DNA of 64,000 bases, taken from assembly GCA_032622095.1 (NCBI GenBank), contig CP136064.1, positions 172,490,310-172,554,309 of the forward strand, in the 5' to 3' direction. Positions 1 to 13,400 of the stretch are shown here, piece by piece. This DNA comes from Siphonodentalium dalli (Eukaryota > Mollusca > Scaphopoda > Gadilida > Siphonodentaliidae). Numbering within the stretch: position 1 is the stretch's first letter; the number at the start of each line of letters is the position of its first letter. The translations under genes were made by a program, and so were the position numbers. The notes beneath the pieces were generated by a model, which saw only the letters and a program-made list of their open reading frames with translations, was not told the DNA's origin and ran no database searches.

Positions 1-183
1 TAGTTTCTGGTGCATAAAATAATAAATATGAAGTAAATTAAGACACCTATCCGGAAATGATTGTGTGGATAACATTTTCATACTTGCTTATACTTATCAA
101 AACCTGCATGCTTGCGTGCAATCTGAGGTAATGAGCCTTCACACGTGCTTCGTGGCCATGTGCTCAGGGAAAGTGAAAATGCA

Positions 184-614
184 TGTGACCCGCCATATCA
201 AATCCAGTCGGAAGTCGGGATTTTTTTTACCCTGTGTCAATACATTCTCTTATATATGCGAGTCGACCATAGGCGTAACAATTTTTTATCATGTTTTTTA
301 AATAAATGTTTCTTACAATTTTTAGGACATAAAATAAAAAAAACATCCATTACCCTGCAGGGAGCCCCACACATATATAGAAGCACATAGAAGAGTGTTG
401 TCTGTTCATGTTTGTCTGGGGCTCTGTATGGGTGAAATTATAAAATTGTTAAAGAATACAAGAAAAAAATATTAAAATTGTAAAAAATTGTTAGGCCAAT
501 GCATTCTCTGATATATGCGAGGCGACCTATGGTCGACTCGCATATATAAGAGAATGCATTGGCACAGGGTAAAAAAATCCCGACTTACGACTGGATTTGA
601 TATGGCGGGTCACA
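184..614. mobile_element. Non-autonomous TIR element, family TGTGACCCGC, copy A (deleted)
   Basis: Ends are the inverted repeats TGTGACCCGCCATATCAAAT (184) and its complement (ending 614). Inside each end lies a hairpin module containing CATTCTCTTATATATGCGAG. The middle is AT-rich and matches copy B at 54173-54631 closely. Compared with copy B the left hairpin has lost its second half (about 280). It lies in the Mhc intron that runs off the left edge. Transposase and target duplication are not visible. Confidence 0.85.
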
Positions 615-1370
615 AATATACAATCAGGTATATGATCACTTATTATGACTTATATTATCAATTAATGTATGTTGATGGGTTGATGGGAGTTTCAAAACAT
701 ATTGTAAACAAATGTTTTGGCTCTCAATTTAGCCGTATTATAGCTAGCTTGAAACATTTCAATGGGTCTCTTAAAACTCAGTCAAGCACATTAATTTGAT
801 CACTCTTAACATTTGAACCTTTGGAACTTGATACAATAAATATAGATCTAATGCCTAAATTGGGGTTAATTAATTTTTAAACATGTGCCTTTTAAAAAAA
901 TAAAGTTTTTTCGTATTTGATTACACAAATTACTTAGAAATTTCCTGCGGTGATTGTTGTTTATATTCTTCATTAATTAAAGCAAGAGGTTGATTATTTT
1001 CTCACTTTGGAATAATAGTCTGTGCATTGATTATGGACAACATATTCTTTTTATGCTAATTCTGCCGACAACCTGCATATTGTGATCAGGAATATATTTT
1101 TTTTCGCCATCCTCAATTGTTTTCAATTGGGGAACAAACTATATTTGAATTATGGCCCAATGATGGGTAAAAATTGCATATTGGAATCGAATGGCCGATT
1201 CGGATGGAGATATCGACAACAAATTGAATCTCAAATAATTGCAGGGACCTACTGCTATTAATGTGGCAGGCAGCTCAGGGAACAGTCTTAATTCCTAACT
1301 CTTACCTGAAATTTAGAGTTTGCAAAATCTCTCTATATAATAGCAACTACATGTATGAAGACCAACTTAC
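615..1370. other. Mhc intron sequence with a hAT-like fragment
   Basis: No exon is found. A segment around 1140-1250 contains GATTCGGATGG and AATAATTGCAGGGACC; it resembles another segment near 2320-2392 (GAATCGAATAACGAATC, AATAATCGCAGAACC). Both look like terminal parts of an element with TTCGATT-rich ends, but I cannot define borders. Confidence 0.4.
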
Positions 1371-1434
1371 ATGTTTCAATGTCAGCTCCAGCAATTTTAC
1401 CCTGTGGGCCAAAGTGGATTCTGACGAATTTACC
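1371..1434 (-). CDS. Mhc: Mhc coding exon 7 (residues 243-263 plus first base of 264); last exon in window
   Basis: The 64-bp exon encodes [20 protein letters not shown] then Thr and a lone T, which fits the family's next residue Tyr (YLLEKSRV...). Acceptor CTTACAG, donor GTAAGT. The following exon is not found in positions 1-1370 and must lie beyond the left edge. Confidence 0.93.
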
Positions 1435-4400
1435 CTGTAAGAAAAGAAGGTATCAAAGTTAAACACAAGGAGACAGGCTATTAACATATACGTGTATGAC
1501 ATAACAAACAACAAATGCAATGTCAAGCATGGAATATGCCCCCCAACGCGAGGGTCCTGGGAACATTTCGTTTCAGTTTGAACCATTTATCGAACTGCAC
1601 ATTAATATTCATGATTCAATTCGAAAATCGAATATAATCAAAGACAGAACAAATCAAGAAAGTCTATAACTAAGGGTAGAATTTAAGCTGGAAAATTTCG
1701 TATTTATCAGGCAGGCAACTGTGAAATATACATAATACAATTTGAAATATTAACTGCTTGGAATTAGCAATTAAAAATAATGTACACCAATAAAATTTAG
1801 CTTCCTTCTTGTTACCAACAATGCTTGATTGTTATCTCACTATTTAAGCTCGAAATTGGATATGCACACACTACAGTGCCAAGTTCCCAACATGTAGTTA
1901 TAGATATGATCAATATATTAACCTCTTGGCTGCTAAAGGTCAGTACTGAGTATGGACCTAAAATGTCATGATGTGTGCTAAACGTCCGTACTGAGTACAG
2001 ACCAACTTCCATGCACAAGCAGGCGGTCATCATTCATATGGGGAACGAAGAAATTAGTGCAATTGAACCAGTGTATCTCGACATTTCAAACAATATATGG
2101 TGTTCTAGGATGGTATTGATAGTAGTCTTTGCATGAAGTCATTTGTATGATTTTCGGGACATTCCCATTATATTTTTCCACTGCAAAATGGACAGAATGT
2201 CAACACTCCCGCCCATGACGTAATGATGTAATCAGTAGTGAATAGGTTAACAGAGAATGATATAACAGCACCTCGCATTCACCATTGGGATATTCAAACA
2301 TTTTTGAACCAAATGTTTCTAACCGCATTCTAATCGAATACCAGAACCGAATCGAATAACGAATCAAACAATGAATAATCGCAGAACCTTACCCGATGCT
2401 CAGTTAAGAGAGTGGGCATTGCTAAATTTTTGTATGGAGCAAAAAGTTTTAAATTCTCTATGTTAATGATGGTCATAACTTTGGTGAAAATCAATGAATA
2501 TAACCCATCATATGGGGGTGTTCTTTAACTCATATTGATCTATCACTATACCAAAAGATAGTCAAATCCAACTGTTAGTTACTGATACTTGAGTAACAAT
2601 CTAAATGTGTTGCTCAATGGACAAAAGCTGCAGGGCCAATAAATTTGGCAAACACCTACAGTAATGCTCTAAGTAATCGACTTCTTAACCACAGCAGAAT
2701 TATGGGTAACTTTTCAGGATTTAGTCGGAAATATGGCTTGTTGCCATTCATCGGAAAGCTCTCGCTGAGAGCTTTCCGATTAATGGTAACAAGCCATATT
2801 TCCGACTAAATCCTGAAAAGTTACCCATAATTCCGCTGTGGTTAAGAAGTCGTTTACTTAGAGCATTACTGTATGTACAAAAGCTGATGCATATAATTAT
2901 ATCCATCAATACTGGACTATTAATAATCCAACTAACTTTTGAAGATGCTATATCTCTTCCAAACAAGTTTTATATAGTTTCCAGGATATAAAATAATATA
3001 TATGAATCAAAGACCCTGTCTGGAAATGCTTCTATCAATTAATATTGATTTTATTTAGATTTTTTTCTGGTATAATACATACATCCTTTCGGAAAAGTTT
3101 TACAGGATATATTTAGAACAGACACTTCAGGCACAATCGGAGCATAGCAAGAGGGAGAAGTGTTCTTGTTAGCACTCTCTGTTAAGGAAAAATGCTATTT
3201 CGATTAAGATGTATTGCAGGAATAAAAAAACTTTATTATGCCTACAGTAATGTCTTAAATAATCGACCCCAAAACCACAGCAGAATTATGGGAAATTTTT
3301 CAGGATTTAGTTGGAAATATGGCTTGCTGCCATTCACCGGAAAGCTCTCGGTGAGAGCTTTCTAATGAATGGCAATAAGCCATATTTCCGACTAAATCCT
3401 GAACAAAATTCTCATAATTCTGCTGTGGTTAAAGGGTCATATACTTCGGGCATTACTGTATATCAACAACTAAAATATACAATCTTTCATGTTTTATTCA
3501 TAGAAGAAAAGTATTTGTAGTCTTGAAATCAGGTTTTATGAAAATTATGTTGTTCTTGTAATTGTGATCCGGCAGAGATACACCATCTGTAATTCTGACT
3601 GACGATTGATAATGCAGAATGACTGCATGCATTGAGTGAAAATATCAAGTCCATCAATGGTTATGTGTAAGCTGAGAATGAATAGGAGAATCCTGTAATA
3701 AGTGGTGTCCTTCCCCCACAAGCTTGGCTATCACCAATTCACCATACCTTTGAAATTCAACAGTATCAAGAGTTCAAAAAAGATATGAAATTTATTATGA
3801 ATGCAAATAGATGTCATCACATATTTGAATTCCTTACATATGAAGAACTGAGATTTCTGTGGGCCAGTGAGAGGGTGGGAAAATTTATTGGCTTGATGCG
3901 ACTTACTACTTTAGCAGATCATCAACTTTGCAGTATGCATTCTTTGTCTGGTAGAAGAGAAGTAATTTAATTTCAGGCAATGATTGAAGAAGTATCTAAC
4001 TTGGAAAAAATTGAGAAAAATGACAATAATTAAAATACTTACAAATCTGGAGGAGTTGTTGTTTCTGACAGTCTTGGCGTTACCGTAAGCCTCAAGTACA
4101 GGGTTAGCCTGCACAATCTGGTCCTCTAGTGTACCCTGTTAGGTGGGGTTCGGGTGGTGTAAGAGAGGTTGAATGAGTGGAAATTGGGGTTAAAGACATT
4201 TCCAAGATTGGGGATAGATCCAAAGTGTTTTGCGTAGGGAATTGTTAGTGAGGTATAAGTGATTTTATGAAGATCAGGTAGGGAGGAAAAATAAAAAATA
4301 AAACCATGTATTAGTGAAGAAATACTAGATGAAATATATTACAGTGATACAATTAATGACATTAGAATTTTAAATTATGAAAATAATTAATCTGAAATGA

Positions 4401-7400
4401 ATAATTATTCCCCAATGCCAATTATCTGGTTTAACCATTTCTATACAAATCACTCATTGATGAGTAGTTCAATGGAAATGTTCAAATAAGTTAAAAAAAC
4501 ATACATACATGTAGGTCATTTGTTGAACATATTATCTGAACATATCTCACTTATGAATATGAATCATTCTGCTCTTGTATTATCTGTTTGTCATCTACTT
4601 TTATTACCTGAACATTCCTCCAAATGAATAATAATGTACAATGTACAATTTTATAACTGGATGGTTGAATCCATTTATCCATTTAGTATAGAAAGGGTTA
4701 AAATATTTATCCTGTTCCAAAGATAGCTACGAAGTACAGTAATTCCCTAAATAATCGACTCCTTACCACAACAGAGTGAGAGCTTTCCGATTAATGGCAA
4801 CAAGCCATATTTCCGACTAAATCCTGAAAAATTACCCATAATTCTGCTGTGGTTAAGGAGTCGATTATTTGGGGCATTATACTGTAAGGATATAACATGA
4901 TATATTGAAGTGATTTTTTTCAAAATTCCAAATGTGACAACAAACAGTTTACATTTATAAGACAACTATCATATAAATGTTGCTAAAAGAAATAAATGTA
5001 TGCTGCTGAAATGTTCTATTTGGTTTCACTGATATACAACATTCATATAAGCAGACTATTGAATTCATGATGAAATATTAAATTTAAAGCTTACTTCAGT
5101 GAACAAAACATATGAGTGAGTGCCCAGGCACTATGATAACTGGAAAAATGTGGCAATCAACTGATATTGCTGAAAATTTCAACCACAACCATTAATTTTT
5201 TTCTTCAGATATAAACACAACATCTGCACTAAGCACAATTGTAAATATTTACTCCTTGAACAAAATGTCACAAAATCCTTAAACAATTTTCAAACCTTTT
5301 TAGAATCTTTTGGCTTCTTATCGTCATCCTTGGTAGAAGCTCCAGCGACCAGAGCAAAGTACATGATGACTTTTTTTGTGTTCTCAGTCTTTCCAGCACC
5401 AGATTCACCACTGCAAATGAGAAGTCATGCAGTTTCATCTTAATCTGCTTAAATCTTAAATACTCATTGATGAGTAGTTACCTTAGGAAATGTTCAGATA
5501 ATAAGTTCAACAAACTCCTTCTGTACTTGTATTATCTGGCGTCTGCTTATATTTCCTGAAAACTGCACCAGATAATTTTATAACTGGGTGGGAGATTCCA
5601 TTTAGTTAAAGGAATTATTTGTTCAAAAAAATATTTTTTTTATCGTCATAATACTAATTATATATGTCTAACAGACCCATTTCGCCAAGAAAATTAAAAA
5701 TCGAGCAGATAATATTTTTAGTATTATGATATAAAAAAAATCACGGAAGTATCCGAAGTGTAAGTCACGTGACCGATTAGTGCGATCACATGACTAGAAC
5801 ATGGCCGATCAGCCTCATCGACGCGGTTTGTTTACCTGATTCGCTTACCGGTGACTGCGGTGGGCGGAGCTTGAAATAATTCCGCCAATCGCGTAACGAG
5901 TTGATAAATAAAATATCACAGTCTCCGGTTTATTAACTTTTATACAATAAATAGCGATCATTGAATAAAACTGTTTGAATGTGCTTATTATGAACTGGAT
6001 TTGCTAGATTGTTAGATTATATAACGAATAATGATGGCTAAAATGTAAGTTGAAGTGATAAAAGTTGTGTGAAATGAGATTAATTTATGTAGAAATGCAA
6101 TGAGCGGAATATAGTGCGAAACTAAATTGAACTGTTTCTGAAAGAATACCAGTTGGGCCTTCTAGCTTCTTCGTTGTATGGTACAATTTTCGGAAGCTAG
6201 TTTATACACTGGTGCCATGCCGTTGTGTGCTATAGGAGTACAGTTAAACACAAGTGGGGAGTGATTAAAGGGTGGCGGTTATTATACTAGTACATGTATC
6301 ATGATGGCTTATATTCGTCATAATAATATTCCCCTCTCTGTTTCTTCACACGAAGCCTTTTGTGTGGAGAAGTGCACGGCTGCGGACCGCTTGCTAAAAT
6401 CCTTCCAGTCAAGATACGATCAGATAGTGCATAAACAAAAGAATTAACTTGAATACACAACAGACTATCGAAACTACAATAATTATTAATTAGGCACTTT
6501 GGCATAACAGCATTTTTTTAATTGAAGGCTAGCCGGGCATTGTTTTTGTTTTTGTGTGTTTTTGTTTTTTTTCGTTTTATTTTACGTTTTGGTTGCAGAT
6601 ATTGACTTTCAAGAGAGGAGGTTTTAAACTGTTGTTAGCCTAGAAAAAATCCAATGATTGCCTCTAATAAAGAGCGTCCATGCTTTCGTCGCAGTAGACA
6701 ATAAAGAGCGTTCTCAATTATGAACGTGATCTATTTCGAGGTGTCATGGGCGATTTTGTATGTGGTAATTTGTCATCTAAATATAAAGAGCGTCCATAGT
6801 TCCGTCTTCCAAATTTGGTAGACAATAAAGAGCGTTCTAAATTACGAACTATGTTTCTTTTTGGAGGTACTAGATATAATGGTGATTCAAATATATGAAT
6901 GATTGAGAAGTATGAAATAACTTACAAATGGAACGCCTGATATATAGTTCCTCCTACTGTTTTTATAACGCCTGGGGGCTTCTTATGACAAAGTTGATGC
7001 GATCGTCTGCTGCCATTACCACTCACTTTGTATCCCATTTTATAGTGCAAACAATTTCGCCCGTTGTCACTGCATGATGAATAGTCCCTGATTGACTATC
7101 AAATTTAGCACTATTGATTCAACAAACTAAACACGTGACAGAATTTTATTAATGGCTGCAAAAATGACTATTATATGCGCTACTAATAACTTTATTAATA
7201 TAAGTATATGGTCTGCTTTACGATAATGACTTCCAAAGTGAACCACGCTATCTTGATTTACTGATATAACTCATCGCATAGTGATGTAATCTATATATAC
7301 ACCGTGCGCACACACACAGATTCCGCATTTTAGTATCGGCTGACTACAGTTATGTAATCGTAGTCGGCATAATAAACCTCCGGCTCCGAATCTGTGTTTT

Positions 7401-10400
7401 TAATTTGCTCGCCCACAACTACATCATCCGTAGTTTAGTCACGGAAATCTCCGAATATCGGTTATAGTATTATTTATAAATTTTTGGCTTATTTATTATC
7501 CGATCGGAATGGGACTTGTGTCATTTTAATCACAACAGGGAGGGCTTTCCGATTGCGTTTGGTAGTTTCTAGACCGAATAAATCCTTTAAGAAAGGGATA
7601 AAGGTATACAATCCGATTCAATTGTCCCTGTATCATCAGATTCCAACAACATTTCTTCAAAATACTCCTTAGTTATCAGAATCGATTAATTATATAATTA
7701 ATTAATTATTATGACTGAAAATTACCCAGGTAATATTGATTTTTGCGGAGGCCCAATTTTCTGCCTAGGAAAACTTATTGCCCAGGTTGGTCCAAGATTA
7801 TTTTCTTATGATAATCCCAGGACTGCGCTACTGTGTTTTAATACCTTGATAAATAAATTGGAACAACTATTAAAAGATACTTACGTAATTAAACAAGACT
7901 GATTCTCACGATCTGAAATGTAAAAAAGACTATTCAGTTTATCTTTAAAATAATCTTTCCAAAAACAGCCCAAAAATCAAACAGAATTGACAAAGTCATA
8001 ATACTAAAGTTGCAAGGAAGAGTAAGACAGGGGAACAGTGTTCGCTCTGGACCAAAAAAATAGTGTGGCCAAAAGTTTAGCCAAATGAAAATTTCTTAGC
8101 CAAATGAAAAAAACTTTGGCCAAATGTTTTTTTGCCAAATAAAACAAAATTGGCCAACTTGAATTAAATCCTCATTTTCTCGGCGCTTCACAAATAATGA
8201 CTAAAATATTTGTTACTCAGAAAAAAAACATAACTAAAACAACACAAAACAACTTTAAAAACAATATTATACGAACATACATGTAGGTATATGTTATATC
8301 GCACAGACAGATCAATTCATGTAAAGCATTAATACAAAATACGGCAGGATTTCACATCCAACCATATGCAAAAAGCCCAGTGAAAATCAGTTCACCTATT
8401 CATTGTGCTCACTGATGACAACTCTCTTCAAAGCATATATGTTTACATAGTCAGTGTCATCAACTGGGTTTAAACAAAAATCCACATATTTTTGGACCGT
8501 TGTGGTACATCTCCGAAGTATGAAATAATTTCGTCGCCTAACTTCGTCTAACGTAAGTCGATTTATTCGGTGCTTTTTAATTAGCTTTCCGTCTCCATTT
8601 GGGATATAAAAAAATTTTAGCCAAAAGTTTAGCCAAATGAAATTTTTATTAGCCAAATTTGAAAAAGTTTGGCCACCGCCAGCGCGAACACTGCAGGGGA
8701 AGACATGCATGTTCTTTGGTGCGACATATTTTTGGGGAGGTCTATTATTTATCAAATTATTTTTATAAACTGTTAAAGGCTTACATATCAGTTTCCCTGG
8801 AAAAACATTTATCTGACAGAACAGGGAGTGATTGAGAAGGAAATGTGAAAGTTTATATAGGAAATGTTTGGGTCTACTGCAGAAATTTGAAGGAAATGAT
8901 ATTGATAGTTTTACTTGTTTGACTGTAGTTGTTTATGCTTTTGATCAAATTGTCAAAATCAAAAAGAGCAGTGTTTGATTTTAGGCATGCTATACTGGGT
9001 TTAAAGACACGGTTGGCCTTGGCGGTGGGTATCCTGTGAAAATATCTCCACCCGTCAAAAACCGCCACAAACAGAAAGAACATCAAAATGTAGATAGACT
9101 TTGTCCGTATACAAATAAGAAATATCACATAAACAGTATGTTATGGTCATATGTTTGACCATTGTTATGTAAACAAAAGCATACAAAGTTACTTTTCTGG
9201 TGTTTGTTTATAGTATGATGGTAAACATAAAGAGCGTTCTTTGTTTCGTGAATACCTGATATGGAACTAATAAAGAGCGTTTATGCCATTTGTGTGTGAT
9301 TAGCCAGTAGCATTGTGCTGTCTGTAACACAATCAGGCTCTTGCTTAGGTAAAATGTAGTAGGTCTTTATGATAACATGCTGTTTACGCAATGGTCATGG
9401 TATATATGAACGGAACTGTATGCGTTTTAATGTTTTTTCTGTTTACGGTGTTTGGAACAAATATGAATATTTTCGACAATTAAGGCCGCACGTGCCTTTA
9501 ATATATCTCACCCTGCAACATGAACTGGAAAGCATTGTCAGCGATTGAGAACAAGTGGGGAGGCATCTCAGTCCTTCTCCTTCCCCTGTACTTATCAATG
9601 ATGCTCTGTGAGTAAATGGGCAGCCTTCTGTATGGGTTTATAGCAATACAGAAAAGTCCAGAGTAGGTCTGAAAAGCAATATCCACTAAATATCAACTGA
9701 AGTGCAGCAAGGCATTACAAATCATTAAGTGAGTTTTTCGCAGAGTTTGAAAAAGTACTGCTAGTGCCATGCAAATTCAAATTAGTATGTAGCAGGTTCA
9801 AGATATTTTAAATATCATGGTTTATTGTTTTCTCAACAATTGGTTATACAAAAAGTTGTAGTTAGATAAATATTGTTATCCCCGGAAGGGGATATAGATA
9901 TTTCAGTTTCAAACTAATGTGAGCGAGCGACTGATTCACTTTAATACGTGTACCATTGCGAAGCAGGAATATTTGAAAATCTTCATAAATCATCGAGTTA
10001 AACGGACATGGCTCATCGAACTCAAAAACTAATTTTAACTATATATATGGTATGAGGTATAGAAAAATAAACAAATGCTGAAAATTTCCAAAGAAATGTG
10101 TTTTGTTACTTATATCTTTCGATAAATTTTAGATCGTTTCGTTTGTGCCAGTTTCAATTTTGTAATCAGAGGCCATGTAAATATTGCACCTATAGACCAT
10201 GGAAAGAAAATCCAGAGCTGTCGTCAATCTAAAACATTTACGAAATTATCACATAATTTTGATGATTAAAATGAAGAGAGAGAGCAGTGCGTGAAGTTCT
10301 TAAATAGCTTCAAGTGAAGATAACGTAATATACCTTTCCGAATAGTTGTGAGTTATTCCGTTTCCATTTTAAGAATTTCAATTAACACAAATGGCTATGG

Positions 10401-13400
10401 GATTGCACAGGATCTGATTTTTGTGTTCAATGTTTTGTTTTCACTTTAAAGACATATTATGTACTTGTTCGGGTGCATGAAACTGATAAGATAGTATTCA
10501 GGAGCTATGCCAACTGGAGGAATGTAACATTCTATTAATATTGCCGAAAATCTGAAGCAAATCGAATGTACCACTCCATAGAAAACATCGTCTGAACTAC
10601 GCTCAATTGTAAATATTTACTACTCAATTCGGGACGCAACAATCAGTGATAAACGAACGGAAATGATTTCGCACTCGAGAGTCACTGCTTTTAATTAATA
10701 CATAAGAATGACGGTGTTTGTTGTCAATTTGGATGTAATATTTGTAAAAATACCTACTTTGAACAAGAATTATCTACATTGCTATTTGATCACCCTACCG
10801 GAGTGTTTCACATCACTTTAATGCATCTTTCTGGGACATATAATGCACATAAAAAGGTTGTTTATGCATTTATCAACCTATTTCGATACCGGGAAAAATT
10901 AAAAAGTGAATATTATCATGTGTATTTTGGAGCGCAAACCGCCATAAGGCTTTAATGTTAACCTTACTTTCATCATTATATGTCAATCATAAACTGTTTT
11001 TGTGCTAAAATTCAACACACTTGTGGGAAAATCAATGGATTAATATGGGAGCTATATTTCTCTGTGGTGGGCAGTGAAGCAAGATGGAGTAAGAGGACAG
11101 GGATCAACAGTTGGCTTCGGTGCATCGATTGGAGGTGATAATGAAAATAATTATTGTTGTAAATGATGAATTTCTTTGCAAACATGTATAATACATAGAA
11201 AATCTAGCATTTTTGAGTGGATACCGAGCATTATCTCATTCGTGACTCAGAGACATGTTTATTTTCACTCAAAGATTTGTCTCTGTATGTGCCTGAATAA
11301 ATGTTGTCAGCCTGTTTTTTTTTTAATTCAATGATTCTAGATGGGTGGCATGCAATAAACACAGAACGACACATGTGTTAATAGGTTTAAATACAGGCAC
11401 TTGTACCATCCCAAAAGGATGGAACTTGAAAATGTGCCTCTCATTCTATCCTTCCACGCTAGCACTCATGCCGTATGAACAAACCCACTAACACAATCAT
11501 GTCGTTCTGTGTGTTTATCTAAAACACATACATTTTTGTATTTCAAAAACAATTATATAAACCTCCGCATCAACCCTTTCATGTCGGAGCTGCGCTGATG
11601 CAGCATTAAAGACCCTGTGCCAGTGCAATCTCTTATATATGTGCGTCTCCCATATGGAACCTCACATACACATGTATATAAGAGAATGCACTGGTTTACA
11701 AGGTCAAGGTAATTATTGTTAGGCCAATGTATTCTCTTATATATGCGAGCCCCCCCCCCCCCAATGGGAGACTCCCATATAAAAGAGAATGCATTGACAC
11801 AGGGATTTCGTAAAACTTCAGGAAGCTCCAGTCAAGGATGTGTTAATGTGGTTGCACTGAACTTTAAACATTATATGTATGTCTGGTCACCAAAAAAATT
11901 ATATCTATAAATACTGAAGAACTTACGTAGATCATGCCACAGTGGTATCTAGCTCTTAAGTTGTGTAGCACCGCAGCTTCGTTCAAGTAAGTCATGTCAG
12001 CCATGTCTTCAATTTTTTCATATTTAGGTGGATTCATTTGCTGAATATCATCTTTTTTGACAGTCTGGTTCTGAAAAATAGAACAAGAAATGTGTATGAT
12101 AACACTCCTACTTGCTGAGAATACAAGCATTCATGCATCTAGCGCTAAAACATACTAGTAACAATACAGTTCTCTGTTTTGAAACAGGGTCAAATATATG
12201 ATACAATATCTTGATTTGATTCATAACAATAGACATGTATAAGACACCTTATCAAACCAAATTTCATTTATTCATATCTCTTCATGTTGTCTGCCTACAG
12301 TAATGTCCTAAATAATCAACCCCTAAACCACAGCAGAATTATTGGAAATTTTTCAGGATTTAGTCGGAAATATGGCTTGCTGCCATTCATCGGAAAGCTC
12401 TCAGTGATAGCTTTCCGATGAATGGCAACAAGCCATATTTCAAACTAAATCCTGAAAAATTTCCCATAATTCTGCTGTGGTTAAAGTATCATATACTTTG
12501 GGCATTACTGTATGTTATTTGCACATTCCATCAAATGAAGAAAAGACCAATCCAATGTCTATTTCAGAAGTTAGATAGTTTAACCCTTTTCTTACTAAAT
12601 GGATTCTTCCATTCAGTGACGAAAGTATTCATTGGAATAGTCTATTAATTTTTCTGGAGGGGTGCTCAGGAAATGTAAGCAGACATCAGACACAAAAACA
12701 GATGATACAAGAGCAGCATATTAATTGGTGGCAGCAGGGAAAATTGTCAGTACACTTATTTTACCCACGGATTTAATTGTTACTAGAAGTTTTTGTCCCA
12801 ACATTTACAGTACTGACACTATCTATATTATACATTATATATTATTACTTAACCCTTCAGTGTGTTAAAAATAGAAACAGTTACGATTCCTTTAATTTTT
12901 CCACTTGTAATACCGTAGACATTCAGAATTTTGTCATAAATTAACAACTGATTTACTGATACTACAGTAATGCTCTAAATAATCAACTCCTTAACCACAG
13001 CAGAATTATGGGTAATTTTTCAGGATTTAGTCGGAAATATGGCTTGTTGACATTCATCGAAAGCTCTCAGTGAAAGCTTTTCGATTAATGGCAACAAGCC
13101 ATATTTCCGACTAAATCCTGAAAAATTACACATAATTGCACTGTGGTTAAGGAGTCGATTATTTAGAGCATTACTGTATATCATATTTGAAGTTGGTTGC
13201 AGGAACTGAAGTTTTCTCCCAGTGGCTATAGGGGTCCCATTCCCCCAACCCCTAGCAGAGATTCTGAATACGAACAAAGTACAGTAAACCCTCTCCAAAC
13301 CGAACACCCATTCGGACCAACCCTTCTGTGTGGTTTAGAGAGGTGTTCGATTTATAGAAAATCGCACTACAATCGGAATGTATTGACGTCGTTACTAAGA

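Noticed and set aside
1-1370. The next Mhc exon (YLLEKSRV-type)
   Set aside because: I searched the minus strand for this conserved motif next to a 3' splice site and did not find it; it must lie beyond the left edge.
7711-7902. Plus-strand 63-codon frame starting MTENYPGN
   Set aside because: It overlaps the antisense of the Mhc microexon, has no recognised domain and no splice support.
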